This document shows positions 9,395-18,503 of a stretch of DNA of 64,000 nucleotides, one piece after another. Under the pieces are notes generated by a model. The model was not told the origin of the DNA, searched no databases, and saw only the letters and a program-made list of their open reading frames with translations. Source of the stretch: Novosphingobium pokkalii. Its GTDB lineage: Bacteria; Pseudomonadota; Alphaproteobacteria; Sphingomonadales; Sphingomonadaceae. The DNA lies in the NCBI RefSeq assembly GCF_014652855.1, contig NZ_BMZP01000021.1, positions 17,177 through 81,176 of the forward strand, in the 5' to 3' direction. The first letter of the stretch is position 1; each line of letters starts with the position of its first letter. The position numbers and the translations under genes were made by a program.

Positions 9395-9490
9395 CGCGAG
9401 ATCGCACTCCTGAAATCGCCGCGATACAGATGGCGCGGACGGACAGGAAGATCATCGTCCATCCCTGTCTGGGATCGACTCGACCACTTC

Positions 9491-9506
9491 ACGACACGGT
9501 TGTCAA
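9491..9506. promoter_or_regulatory. degenerate TTGACA-N4-TGTCAA operator (site 2)
   Basis: ACGACACGGTTGTCAA keeps a perfect right half (TGTCAA) and four of six bases on the left at the same spacing. It lies upstream of the leftward TetR gene at 9394, which suggests autoregulation. It is weaker than the other sites. Confidence 0.45.
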
Positions 9507-9610
9507 CTGCGGCAAGCCTGGACGCGATTGCCCCTTCTGCCATGCCGCACCCGGAAGCTTCGCCGCGTGCGGGGAATCAGGCGCACCGAACGCTTCGGGC
9601 GGCCGCCGAC

Positions 9611-10777
9611 CTATTCGCGCGGCAGCTTCATCAGGGTGGCGATGTTGTTCTTCTGGATGGCCGAAGAACCGCCGTAGATCGGCACCGCCAAGATATCACG
9701 TACGTAGCGCTCCATCTGGAAGCCTTCCGCATAGCCATACGCGCCCATCACATATTGCTGGCAGGACAGCACGATCTCCTTCGCCGTTTCCGCGACGAAC
9801 AGCTTGGCCATGCAGGTATCGACCGCCGAGGGCTGGTTGTGGTGCACCCTGCCCGCCGCATCATAGGCCATAAGTCGGCACGCCTTCAGCTTGGTCTGCA
9901 CGTCGGACAGGACGTGCCGCACGGCCTGATGACCGCAGATGCGCTTGCCGAACTGCGAGCGATCCTGGCTATATTGCCATGCCTCCTGCACCGCCGCTGC
10001 GGCGATACCCAGCGCGATGAAGGTCGGCGCCAGTTTCTCGACCTCAAGGCTCCCGCCTGCGAGCATCCCCCAGCCCTTGTTCCAGCCTTCCTCCTCACCG
10101 ATGACTAGGTCGGCATCGAGCGTCACGCCGTCCAGATGCACGTCGTTGGTCGGGATGCCGTGGGTCCCCATGCAGCGGGTGCGCTCGAAACTCACGCCCT
10201 CGGCATCCATCGGGATCATCACGAAGGACAGGTTGCGGTGGCGGTCGGCCGGGTCGCCGCTGCGCACCAGCGTCAGCATGTAATCCGCCACGTTCGCGCC
10301 CGAAATCCACCTTTTGGCGCCCGAGACGACCACCTTGTCGCCCTTGCGCTCCATTCGGGTGCGAACCGAAGCGAGGTCGCCGCCTACCTCGGGCTCGGAT
10401 AGCCCGTAGGCGACCAGCGTGTCCCCAGCGAGCAGGCCCGGGAGGAAGCGATGCTTCTGGGCTTCGGAAGCCTTGTACACGAGGTTCAGGCTGCCGTAGC
10501 CGACGCTCATATTGTACAGGCTGGCAATGCCGCTCCAGCGCGCCGCCAGTTCCTCCATCACCACGGTCATGACGGTGACGTCGGTGCCGCTGCCGCCATA
10601 TTCTTCCGGAGTCGTGAGGCCGAGAATGCCCAGTTCCGCCATGCCCTTCAGCAGTTCGCGCGGGACCCGGTCTTCCCGTTCCCAGACCGCGATCTTCTCG
10701 AGCGGACATTCTCGATCCAGGAACTTGCGAACGCTGTCGCGATAAAGGTCGAGTTCTTCAGTTCTATCGACGGTCAT
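9611..10777 (-). CDS. acyl-CoA dehydrogenase
   Basis: FAD enzyme forming an alpha,beta-unsaturated acyl-CoA, 388 residues, the standard length. Visible are the substrate and FAD loop YGLSEPEVGGDLAS (about 124-137), WISGANVADYML, the region GGSLEVEKLAPTF where the catalytic glutamate is expected, and the C-terminal YGGSSAIQKNNIA. It is the last gene of the leftward six-gene operon, five bases behind the AMP ligase. Its electrons would go to an electron-transfer flavoprotein, for which etfB and etfA are present at 43266-45021. Unlike the dehydrogenases at 12378 and 14313 it looks complete on its own. Substrate chain or ring is unknown. Confidence 0.92.
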   Translation of the reverse strand: MTVDRTEELDLYRDSVRKFLDRECPLEKIAVWEREDRVPRELLKGMAELGILGLTTPEEYGGSGTDVTVMTVVMEELAARWSGIASLYNMSVGYGSLNLVYKASEAQKHRFLPGLLAGDTLVAYGLSEPEVGGDLASVRTRMERKGDKVVVSGAKRWISGANVADYMLTLVRSGDPADRHRNLSFVMIPMDAEGVSFERTRCMGTHGIPTNDVHLDGVTLDADLVIGEEEGWNKGWGMLAGGSLEVEKLAPTFIALGIAAAAVQEAWQYSQDRSQFGKRICGHQAVRHVLSDVQTKLKACRLMAYDAAGRVHHNQPSAVDTCMAKLFVAETAKEIVLSCQQYVMGAYGYAEGFQMERYVRDILAVPIYGGSSAIQKNNIATLMKLPRE

Positions 10778-10782
10778 GCATG

Positions 10783-12375
10783 TTACCTTTGCTGCCGCCC
10801 CCTTTTGGGAGGACGCGGTTCCGGCCTATGCCCGACCCGGCCGGCGAGGTCCGCGCGCAGGGCGAGCTTGTTGATCTTGCCGCTCGGCAAGCGCGGCATG
10901 TCTTCGACGAAGATGACCCGTCGCGGAGACTTGTAGCCGGCGATCAGCGTACGGCTGTGCGCGATGATCTCGGCCTCGGTGAGCGTCGGCGAGCGCGACA
11001 ACACGAAGGCAGTAACCGCCTCTCCCCATTTCGGATCGGCAGCCCCGACTACGGCGACGTCTGCAACCGCCGGGTGCTCGGCAATCGCGGCTTCCACCTC
11101 GCGGGAATAGATGTTCTCCCCGCCCGAGATGATCACGTCCTTCTTGCGGTCGCGGAGGTGGATATAGCCTTCGGCATCGATCTCAGCGATGTCGCCGGTG
11201 TGGAGCCAGCCGCCACGCAGCGTTTCGAGCGTGGCGGGCGCATTATTCCAATAGCCGCGCATCACCGTCGGCGACTGGACGCAGAGTTCCCCCGGCTGGC
11301 CGACCCCCAGTTCGATGTCGTTCTCGTCGACCACCCGCATGCGCGCGCCTTGGTAGGGATGCCCCACCGAGGCCAGCCGGCGCAGGTCGTCGACGTCGCC
11401 ATCGGGGCGGTGCAGGTCGATAGGCAGGATTGTACCCAACCCTTCCGTTTGGCCGTAGATTTGCGCAAATACCGGCCCGATGCGTTGCAGGCCGTCGCGC
11501 AGCAACGGCAGGGGCATCGGCGCTGCGGAATAGAGGATCATCCGCAGGCTCGACAGATCGTGATCTGCGAAACCCGGCTCATCGAGCAGCATCTGCACCA
11601 TTGTCGGCGCCAGATGACCCACCGTGATCCGCTCGCGCGCGATCGTCGCCAGCGCTTCGGCAGGCCGGAAGCTGCGCGCGAGATGAACGGTGCCGCCCGC
11701 CCAATGCTGCGCGAGTTGGATGTTCTTTGCACCGACATGGTAAAGCGGCATCACCAGCAACGTGCGATCCTCGCCGGCGCAGCGCATGTGGAATGAGGTC
11801 ATCGCGGCGGAGGCGACCTGATTGGTCTGACCCAGCATGCACCCCTTTGGCCGCCCGGTCGTGCCGCTGGTGTAGAGCAGATAGGCGATGTCGTCGGACG
11901 ATACCTGCCAATGCTCGCCATCAGGCGATCCATCGGCGACGACCGTTTCATAGGGCAACGCCCAATCCGGCCCCTCGCCGATCACGACGTACCGCATGCC
12001 GGGATCGAGCTTGTCGCGCATCGCCTGCACGTGATCGGCGTAGGCCGCCTCGAATATCAGCACCCGGGGCGCGGCATCACCGATGATGTATGCCATTTCC
12101 GGTACCGCCAAGCGATAGTTGACCGTCGCCAAGATCAGCCCGGATAGCTCCGCCGCGGCATAGGCCTCCAGATATTCAATGCAGTTCTGCGCGAGCACGC
12201 AAACCCTGTCCTGATGCCGCACACCGAGACGCCCCAGACCCGATGCGAGGCGGTTGGCGCGTTTCAGGAACTCGGCATGCGTCAGACTTTGCCCGTCGCA
12301 AATCACCGCAGGGCGGTTCGCATACCAGCGCGCATTGTTCCTGAGGATGTCACCGAGGGTCACGTTCGTCATCAC
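10783..12375 (-). CDS. AMP-dependent acyl-CoA synthetase/ligase
   Basis: A 530-residue ANL-superfamily ligase that would activate a carboxylic acid to its CoA thioester via an acyl-adenylate. The P-loop-like motif YTSGTTGRPKG is at 168-178. It is followed by YGQTEG, GWLHTGD, the hinge region DRKKDVIISGGENIYSREVE, and a C-terminal catalytic Lys in LPSGKINK. The end is rich in Arg, Pro and Lys. It sits between two acyl-CoA dehydrogenase genes with only a few bases separating stops and starts, so translation is probably coupled. It is one of three such ligases in the window. Confidence 0.93.
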   Translation of the reverse strand: MMTNVTLGDILRNNARWYANRPAVICDGQSLTHAEFLKRANRLASGLGRLGVRHQDRVCVLAQNCIEYLEAYAAAELSGLILATVNYRLAVPEMAYIIGDAAPRVLIFEAAYADHVQAMRDKLDPGMRYVVIGEGPDWALPYETVVADGSPDGEHWQVSSDDIAYLLYTSGTTGRPKGCMLGQTNQVASAAMTSFHMRCAGEDRTLLVMPLYHVGAKNIQLAQHWAGGTVHLARSFRPAEALATIARERITVGHLAPTMVQMLLDEPGFADHDLSSLRMILYSAAPMPLPLLRDGLQRIGPVFAQIYGQTEGLGTILPIDLHRPDGDVDDLRRLASVGHPYQGARMRVVDENDIELGVGQPGELCVQSPTVMRGYWNNAPATLETLRGGWLHTGDIAEIDAEGYIHLRDRKKDVIISGGENIYSREVEAAIAEHPAVADVAVVGAADPKWGEAVTAFVLSRSPTLTEAEIIAHSRTLIAGYKSPRRVIFVEDMPRLPSGKINKLALRADLAGRVGHRPEPRPPKRGRQQR

Positions 12376-12377
12376 AC

Positions 12378-13538
12378 TCAGCTCGGCAGTCGCAGCACGG
12401 AGCGTGCGATAACGTTGCGCTGCACCTCGTTGGCACCGCCGTAAATGGTGGGAACCCGCGCAGCTGCATAAATTTCGAGCGGGAACGCCACATTGTCCGG
12501 CAGCGCGATCGGCTCCGCCACACGCGCCATATCCCCAGCCTGCAGCAGGATCTCCTCGGAGATCGCTGCGTAGAGTTCGGTCGCACGAATCTTGAGGAGC
12601 GAGACGTCTCCGCCAATCGACTCCCCCTCCTCGATTCGGCGAACATATTCCTCGAACATTGTCGTCAGGTCATAAAGGTCGAGCCGCAAGGCGGCGTAGC
12701 GGTCGAGCGCGCCGGTATCGCCGAAGGTCCCGAGCCGATCCATTAGGTCCTCAAGCTGGCGCAGGGCCATCATCGGGATGATCGGCGCCCCAACCATGAC
12801 GCGCTCATGGCCCAGGACCGACTTGGCGATATCCCAGCCGCGATCGGCCTCGCCCACCAGGTTCTCCGAGGGCACCCGCGCATTGTCGAAGATGACCTGC
12901 GCGAATTCCCGCTCGCCGGTAAAGCTGTCGATCGGGCGCACCGTTACGCCGGGCGTGTTCAGGTCGATCAGCAGGATGCTGATGCCTTCCTGCTTTCGGC
13001 CGGCGTTACTCGTGCGCACCAGGGTAAAGATCCAGTCGGCGCAGAAGGCGAGCGTGGTCCAGGTCTTCTCGCCATTGACAATGAAGCTGTCTCCGTCGCG
13101 CACCGCCTTGCATTGCAACGAGGCAAGGTCGGAGCCGGCCGCCGGTTCCGAATAGCCCTGGCACCAGATCTCCTCGCCCCTCGCGATGCGATGGAGGTGG
13201 CGGGCCTTTTGCTCCGGCGTGCCGAACGTCATCAATAGGGGGCCGACCAGGTTCAGTGCCTGATCGGGGAACCGGGCACAGCCATGGCGTGACAGCTCCT
13301 CCATGAAGATGATCTGCTTCCGAATTGGCAGTCCCATGCCGCCCCATTCGCGTGGCCAGCTGGGAGCGAGCCAGCCCTTCGCGCCAAGCGCGCGGACCCA
13401 ACCGCCAATTTCATCCATGCCCATGCGGCGGACGATGAAGCGCTTGTCTTCAGGATAATGCTCCTGAATCCATGCTCGTACCATCAGGCGGAAATCTTCG
13501 GAGTCCATCGCGCCGTAGTCGGCATTGCCTTCGGTCAT
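12378..13538 (-). CDS. acyl-CoA dehydrogenase, likely alpha-type subunit
   Basis: A 386-residue acyl-CoA dehydrogenase. The FAD/substrate loop QGYSEPAAGSDLASLQ, NGEKTWTT and the C-terminal IYGGANEVQRNVIA are present. The ATG at 13538 (MTEGNADYG) is chosen because an upstream in-frame ATG would overlap the hydratase gene ahead, whose stop is seven bases away. The second dehydrogenase of the operon (14313-15440) lacks the SEP loop. This pairing of a complete and a degenerate dehydrogenase resembles the alpha2-beta2 heterotetrameric dehydrogenases known from steroid side-chain degradation (ChsE1-ChsE2 type). The heteromer is inferred, not shown. Confidence 0.9.
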   Translation of the reverse strand: MTEGNADYGAMDSEDFRLMVRAWIQEHYPEDKRFIVRRMGMDEIGGWVRALGAKGWLAPSWPREWGGMGLPIRKQIIFMEELSRHGCARFPDQALNLVGPLLMTFGTPEQKARHLHRIARGEEIWCQGYSEPAAGSDLASLQCKAVRDGDSFIVNGEKTWTTLAFCADWIFTLVRTSNAGRKQEGISILLIDLNTPGVTVRPIDSFTGEREFAQVIFDNARVPSENLVGEADRGWDIAKSVLGHERVMVGAPIIPMMALRQLEDLMDRLGTFGDTGALDRYAALRLDLYDLTTMFEEYVRRIEEGESIGGDVSLLKIRATELYAAISEEILLQAGDMARVAEPIALPDNVAFPLEIYAAARVPTIYGGANEVQRNVIARSVLRLPS

Positions 13539-13545
13539 GGCTCGA

Positions 13546-14316
13546 TCAGTCTTCAAAATCGCGCTCTTCGCGCTTTTCGATGAAACCCAGCATCGATTCA
13601 CGCGAGTCGGGATGCTTGGAATATTCGGCGGTCATGTTCTGCTCGAATCGATAGCCATCCCTGAGCGACAGATTCTCGATCGAGCCGAGCGTGCGCTTAG
13701 CGAGCCGGATGGCGTGCGGGCTCTTGCTCGCAATCTCCTCGGCCATTGCCCGCGCTGCGGGCATCAGTTGATCAGGCGGCAGGCAATCCTCGACGATACC
13801 GCGGCGCAGCAGTTCCGGCCCCGGCACGCGGTAGCCGGTGAGCACCATCCGGCGCGTCAGCGAGTGCCCGAACAGGCGCAGTGCATGCCGCGCGCCGCCC
13901 ATCAGGCCGACATTTATCTCGGGAAGGCCAAAATTGGCGCTTTCGGAGACGAGCAAAATGTCACAGGACGCCACCAAGGCGAGACCGGCACCCAAAGCCG
14001 GCCCATTAACCGCAGCGATCACCGGCTTGCGACATTCCATCACGGCATAGAAGGTTTCGCGTACCCGCCGCAGATGCGCCCATTGCGCCCCTGGCTCGGG
14101 GTTGCCCTTGATCCGGCTCTTGAGGTCGGCGCCCGCCGAGAAGATCTTGCCCGCGCCGGTCAGGATGGCACAACGCACATCCGGATCGTCGCTGATCCGA
14201 TCGAAGGCGGCGATCAGCGCGTCCATCATCGCCGCGCTCTGCGCGTTGACCGGGGGCACGTTGAGCGTGACGGTCGCGACGTGATTGTTAATCCAAAGAT
14301 CTATGGGCTTGTTCAT
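13546..14316 (-). CDS. enoyl-CoA hydratase/isomerase (crotonase family)
   Basis: A 256-residue crotonase-fold protein that would hydrate or isomerise a 2-enoyl-CoA. Oxyanion-hole elements are GKIFSAGADLKS and NGPALGAGLALVASCD, followed by FGLPEINVGLMGG. The glutamate usually found after GGG in hydratases is replaced in the GAGLAL segment, so isomerase or lyase chemistry is equally possible. The ATG overlaps the stop of the upstream dehydrogenase in an ATGA, showing translational coupling. It lies between the two putative dehydrogenase subunits in the leftward operon. Confidence 0.9.
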   Translation of the reverse strand: MNKPIDLWINNHVATVTLNVPPVNAQSAAMMDALIAAFDRISDDPDVRCAILTGAGKIFSAGADLKSRIKGNPEPGAQWAHLRRVRETFYAVMECRKPVIAAVNGPALGAGLALVASCDILLVSESANFGLPEINVGLMGGARHALRLFGHSLTRRMVLTGYRVPGPELLRRGIVEDCLPPDQLMPAARAMAEEIASKSPHAIRLAKRTLGSIENLSLRDGYRFEQNMTAEYSKHPDSRESMLGFIEKREERDFED

Positions 14317-15440
14317 GCGACGGCTCCTCGGGTGCGCTCGATCGCCACGAAGCGGCGGCGCAATTCATGCGCCGTCCCCAGCCAGCTCATCAGCGCAAGG
14401 CATCCCCGCACGAGCCCGCCGAGCGGATATTCGCCCGTATAGCCAATGGCACCATGGAGCTGGAACGCGCCGCGCGTCACGACATCGGCCGCCTTCCCCG
14501 CGCGCGCCTTGGCCGCCAGCGTCGCCAATAGGGCAGCGTCGCACCCGTCAGCGCAGGAGCGGGCGGCGTGGGCAACCGCCGCGGCCGCCAAAGTCTGTTC
14601 GGTCCACAGATCGACCAGCCGATGCTGCACCGCCTGGTTGGCGGCGATCGGCTTACCGAACTGGACGCGCTGCCCGGTGAAATCAACGGTCATCGCGTTG
14701 ATCTGCGCGCATAGCCCCGAAAGCTGCGCCGCAGCGGCGATGCGCGCGAACAGGAAGGCGGGGGCAAGCGCCTCGCGATCCGGCAACGGCAGGAACGCAT
14801 CGGCCGGAATGGCGCCGCTGAATTCGATCTGGCCAAGCGGCCGATCTGCCAGACCGGGGACCAACGTCAGGGTAAGGTAAGGATCGCTACGGGCAATCAC
14901 GGCTAGCCCCGGCGTGCCGTCGCGATCAACAGGGACACAGAAATGAGTGGCGCGATCGGCAAGATCGATCAGGCAGCGCCGGAACGCTATCGTGCCGGTT
15001 CTATCGTGCGATAAGGTTTCGAAAGGCAGCGTACGCTCGTCGCGGTTCGGCTGGTCCTGCCAGCAGAGTACCGGGCACGCTGTACCGGCGGACAGCGCCG
15101 CCAGCAGCTCGTCGCGCACCACGCCAGGAGTACACTGGTCGAGCGCCACCAAGGCTAGCACGGCAACGGCGCTATAGGGGGTCGTCACCCCAGCCCGGCC
15201 CAATTCCTCATAGAGCGCCGCCATGACCTCGGTCGACATGGCCGAGCCGCCTAGCGTTTCGTCGGCGAGCAGCCCGAGCCATCCGGCGGCAGCGATCTGC
15301 TGCCATTCGTCCGCCAAGGCTGCCGCATCCCGCTGCGTCGGCCTGGTCTTGGCGAAGGAGCGGACGCTGGCGCGCACGGCATCGAGAAGGTCCGGAGCCT
15401 CCTGCTCCTGACCGCCCTCCACTCTTTGAACGATTCCCAT
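14313..15440 (-). CDS. acyl-CoA dehydrogenase-like protein, likely beta-type subunit
   Basis: A 375-residue protein with the acyl-CoA dehydrogenase fold: helical N-terminus, GLLADETLGGSAMS, the region RVQFGKPIAANQAVQHRLVD, and C-terminal QLHGAIGYTGEYPLG. The usual YSEP-type loop in the middle is replaced by CPVLCWQDQPNRDE, and the classic substrate-binding residues are poorly conserved. I therefore infer a non-catalytic or partly catalytic partner of the dehydrogenase at 12378. I chose the ATG at 15440 (MGIVQRVEG), four bases after the upstream hydratase stop, over an upstream in-frame ATG lying inside that gene. The stop overlaps the next gene's start. Confidence 0.85.
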   Translation of the reverse strand: MGIVQRVEGGQEQEAPDLLDAVRASVRSFAKTRPTQRDAAALADEWQQIAAAGWLGLLADETLGGSAMSTEVMAALYEELGRAGVTTPYSAVAVLALVALDQCTPGVVRDELLAALSAGTACPVLCWQDQPNRDERTLPFETLSHDRTGTIAFRRCLIDLADRATHFCVPVDRDGTPGLAVIARSDPYLTLTLVPGLADRPLGQIEFSGAIPADAFLPLPDREALAPAFLFARIAAAAQLSGLCAQINAMTVDFTGQRVQFGKPIAANQAVQHRLVDLWTEQTLAAAAVAHAARSCADGCDAALLATLAAKARAGKAADVVTRGAFQLHGAIGYTGEYPLGGLVRGCLALMSWLGTAHELRRRFVAIERTRGAVA

Positions 15441-15444
15441 GATT

Positions 15445-16239
15445 TCAGCGACCGACGAAGGTCGGCTTGCGGCGAGACTTGATGGCATCGATCGCCTCGC
15501 GCAGATCCTCGCTACCCATCGTCATGGCCTCATAGGCCATGCCCGCATCCATCTCGGCATGGGCAATGCGCTTCAACTCCATATTGATCACGGTCTTGGT
15601 CGATCGCACTGCGAGTTGCGGAGCGCGCGCGATGCGGTCGGCCCAGCGGAATGCGACCTCGTCCAGTTCTTCGGCGGGGACGGCGAAGTTGATCAGGCCG
15701 ATCTGCTCCGCCTCGCGAGCATCGAGCAGGTCGCCGCTCAGCAAATATTGTTTGGCGCGGGCAAAACCCACCAGTTGCGGCCAGATTACCGCACCGCCAT
15801 CGCCGGCGGTGAGCCCCACCTTAACGTGAGGGTCACCAAAGCGCGCGGTTTCCGTCGCGACGATGATGTCACAAAGCAACGCCACCGTGCAGCCCAGGCC
15901 GATGGCGTCGCCATTGATGCGCCCGATGATCGGCTTGCTGCATTCCAGCATGCCGAACACCAGCTGCTTCGATTCAGCCACCGCGGCTTGCAGCATGAAA
16001 GGATTGGCATTCTGCTCCAGAAGCAGATCAAAATCACCGCCGGCGCTAAACGCCCCGCCGTCCCCCGTCAGCACGATGACATCAGAGTCGGGGTCATGCG
16101 CCAGGTCCGTGAACAGTGGCGCCAGCTCCCGATGCATCTCCCCAGAGACGGCATTCAGATGGTCCGGCCGGGAAAGTGCAGCAACTATAACCCGCCCGCG
16201 CCGCTCGAAGCGCACGTATTTGTAGCGATCGAAATCCAT
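15445..16239 (-). CDS. enoyl-CoA hydratase/isomerase, first gene of six-gene operon
   Basis: Crotonase-fold protein of 264 residues with GGAFSAGGDFDLL and NGDAIGLGCTVALLCD forming the oxyanion hole, then FGDPHVKVGLTAGDGG. The ATG at 16239 follows AGGAGAGG at ideal spacing. An in-frame ATG at 16272 almost touches the operator and has no such site, so I rejected it. The gene heads the leftward operon running to 9611, with the operator at 16276-16291 in its promoter and the TetR gene at 16391 transcribed away from it. Acid/base residues differ from classic hydratases, so the exact reaction is open. Confidence 0.9.
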   Translation of the reverse strand: MDFDRYKYVRFERRGRVIVAALSRPDHLNAVSGEMHRELAPLFTDLAHDPDSDVIVLTGDGGAFSAGGDFDLLLEQNANPFMLQAAVAESKQLVFGMLECSKPIIGRINGDAIGLGCTVALLCDIIVATETARFGDPHVKVGLTAGDGGAVIWPQLVGFARAKQYLLSGDLLDAREAEQIGLINFAVPAEELDEVAFRWADRIARAPQLAVRSTKTVINMELKRIAHAEMDAGMAYEAMTMGSEDLREAIDAIKSRRKPTFVGR

Positions 16240-16275
16240 GAACCTCTCCTGTGTATGTGCATTGAAAATCACTTT

Positions 16276-16291
16276 TTGACACTTGTGTCAA
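16276..16291. promoter_or_regulatory. TTGACA-N4-TGTCAA operator (site 3)
   Basis: TTGACACTTGTGTCAA is perfect over 7-bp arms. It lies 37 bases upstream of the leftward operon start and about 100 bases upstream of the rightward TetR gene, a classic position for a divergent autoregulated repressor. Confidence 0.75.
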
Positions 16292-16390
16292 TCACGTTTA
16301 GCCGTTGGGTTTCGGCGCTGTACGTACCTCAGCCATAGGCGCTGACGGCCCTTTCCACCGCCATCCGAGACTGACACAATCCAAACGCAT

Positions 16391-17104
16391 ATGCCCAAAA
16401 AAACCACCGACATCGCCGTGGCCGAGCCGCGGCCCAAATCGGCCGAAGACAGCGAGCAGGTGACGAAAACGAAGCGGGCGGAGCGCCAGCCGCGCAGCGC
16501 GCCCAGCCACCGCTCGGCAAATGCGCGCCTGCGCAAGCGTGCGCTGCAAACCAAGGACCTGCTGGTCAGCACCGCCAAGGCGCTGTTCCTGGAATATGGC
16601 TATGCGGCGACCACGATCGACAATATCGCCGATGCTGCGGCGGTGTCACGCGCGTCATTCTACACCTATTTCTCCTCCAAGATGGAGATCATGATCGTCG
16701 CCGGTACGGATGCCCGCGATACGAGCTGTGCACTGCTGAAACAGCTCGGCGAGATTGACAGCGGCAATCTGCAGGCCGGTATAGAGACGTGGATCGACAA
16801 GTATTTTCGGTTTCTCGAACGCGACGGCGGCTATATACTGACCTGGCAGCAGGCGGCGCTCAAGGACCCCGCGCTACGCAAGCTCGGGATGGAAGGCAGC
16901 CAGCGCGCCTCCCGCGTTCTGGCGGAAGCCCTGCAACAACTTGGCGCCCGCGGCAGCCAGTCCGACCTGTTGATCCGCAGCCTTGCGCTGCGCTCGATGC
17001 TCGATCGCTTCTGGTACCACTGGTGGCTGACCGTCACGCCCCATGAACGCCAGGATGTATTGCGCAACCTGGCGACGATGATCCTCGCAACGATCAGTAT
17101 CTGA
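16391..17104 (+). CDS. TetR-family regulator, candidate master repressor
   Basis: A 237-residue TetR protein. A basic leader of about 50 residues (KKTTDIAVAEPRPKS and following) precedes the helix-turn-helix (ATTIDNIADAAAVSRASFYT, then YFSSK). The ligand domain includes SMLDRFWYHWWLT. It is a paralogue of the TetR at 8579, without the Lys/Ala tail. It is divergent from the six-gene beta-oxidation operon, and the best palindrome in the window (7-bp arms) lies in between. This is the strongest positional case for the protein that reads TTGACA-N4-TGTCAA. No clear ribosome binding site precedes the ATG. The inducer is probably a pathway CoA thioester or the substrate, which is an inference. Confidence 0.88.
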   Translation: MPKKTTDIAVAEPRPKSAEDSEQVTKTKRAERQPRSAPSHRSANARLRKRALQTKDLLVSTAKALFLEYGYAATTIDNIADAAAVSRASFYTYFSSKMEIMIVAGTDARDTSCALLKQLGEIDSGNLQAGIETWIDKYFRFLERDGGYILTWQQAALKDPALRKLGMEGSQRASRVLAEALQQLGARGSQSDLLIRSLALRSMLDRFWYHWWLTVTPHERQDVLRNLATMILATISI

Positions 17105-17181
17105 GACCTCGGCGTTCAAACGCGCGGAGTGCCCAAGCGCTCCCTGTTTGTCGCGTGGCAATGAAGATGCGCGGCGTTCGC

Positions 17182-18435
17182 TCAGCAGCGTTCGATGATG
17201 ATCGCCGGCGCCATGCCGCCGGCCGCGCACATGGTGACGAGTCCGCGCCGCTTACCGGTCCGTTCCAGTTCGTCGAGCACCGTTCCTATCAGAATCGCGC
17301 CGCTCGCGCCGATCGGATGGCCCAGCGCGATCGCGCCGCCATTGACGTTCACTTTGTCGCGATCGAGCGCGAGGTCACGGATCACCTTTTCCGAAACCAC
17401 GGCGAAGGCCTCATTGATCTCGAACAGGTCGATGTCGTCGAGGGTGAGGCCAGCGCGCTGCAGGACCTTGCGGACCGCGGCGACCGGCGCATTGAGCATT
17501 AGCGTCGGATCGTCACCCATGTTCGCAGTCGCGACGATGCGCGCGCGCGGCTGCCAGCCCATCTTGTCGGCATAGGCCTTCGACGCCAGCAAAAGGCCTG
17601 CGGCACCGTCAACCACGCCCGACGAATTGCCGGCATGATGGAAATTCTGGATGTCGACGTCCGGATAGCGGCGGTTTATCGCCTGGCGGAAGGTTTCACC
17701 GGTCTTGTTCATCGGCATGTCGATGACCGCGGCGAAGGAGGGCTTCAGCGCAGACAGGTCGGCGAGCGAAGTGCCCGGCCGGGGATGTTCGTCGCGGTCG
17801 AGCACAACATTGCCGTCGTCGTCCAGCACCGGGACGATCGATCTGTCGAACCGGCCTTCCTCAATCGCCCGAGCGGCGCGCTCCTGACTGATGACGCCGG
17901 CACGATCAAGCTCTTCCCGGGTGAAGCCCTCGATCGTCGCGATCGCATCGGCGGCGACGCCCTGGTTCGATTGCGGATGGGCCGCCTGCAGTCGAGCGTT
18001 GCCGGCACCGATGCCCAGCGGCTCGAAACCAGCAGCCTGCTCGTCGCGCGCCTGCGTATTGGTGAAAGACATCATCTCGGTACCGCCCGCGACGATGCAA
18101 TCTTCCATGCCCGACATGATCTGCGCCGCCGCGAAATTGACCGCCGTAATGCCACCACCGCAGAACCGGTTGAGGGTCACGCCTGACGCCTTGGGATGAT
18201 AGCCGGCATCGAGTGCTGCCATGCGTCCAAGGTCGCTGCCCTGGGTGCGGACCTGCGTACAGACCGACCAGATCACATCGTCGACCTCATCCGTCTTGAG
18301 ACTGTTGCGGTCCTTCAGGGCCTTCAGCACGGTCGCCGCAAGATGCTGCGGATGCAGGTGCGCAAGCTTGCCCTTGCCGACTTTGCCGATGCCGCGCGGC
18401 GTGCGAACCGCGTCGATGATATACGCTTCACCCAT
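17182..18435 (-). CDS. acetyl-CoA acetyltransferase-type thiolase
   Basis: A 417-residue thiolase for thiolytic cleavage of a 3-ketoacyl-CoA. The nucleophilic Cys92 is in LNRFCGGGITAVN, the catalytic His is in GHPIGASGA, and the second Cys is in TMCAAGGMAPA. An AGGAGG motif precedes the ATG closely. It follows the FadB-type gene by 68 bases in the same direction, giving a complete hydratase, dehydrogenase and thiolase set under the operator at 20644. Its length and CGGG nucleophile context are typical of degradative thiolases. Confidence 0.93.
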   Translation of the reverse strand: MGEAYIIDAVRTPRGIGKVGKGKLAHLHPQHLAATVLKALKDRNSLKTDEVDDVIWSVCTQVRTQGSDLGRMAALDAGYHPKASGVTLNRFCGGGITAVNFAAAQIMSGMEDCIVAGGTEMMSFTNTQARDEQAAGFEPLGIGAGNARLQAAHPQSNQGVAADAIATIEGFTREELDRAGVISQERAARAIEEGRFDRSIVPVLDDDGNVVLDRDEHPRPGTSLADLSALKPSFAAVIDMPMNKTGETFRQAINRRYPDVDIQNFHHAGNSSGVVDGAAGLLLASKAYADKMGWQPRARIVATANMGDDPTLMLNAPVAAVRKVLQRAGLTLDDIDLFEINEAFAVVSEKVIRDLALDRDKVNVNGGAIALGHPIGASGAILIGTVLDELERTGKRRGLVTMCAAGGMAPAIIIERC

Positions 18436-18503
18436 GATCTGGTCCTCCTGAAATCAGTCTCTCGACCATGCGACCCGTGCACACGCAGAAGGGTACGTCG
18501 CCG

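Noticed and set aside
8540..10108. 522-codon rightward frame across a TetR and a dehydrogenase gene
   Set aside because: Spans two real minus-strand genes and their gap; residues are low complexity.
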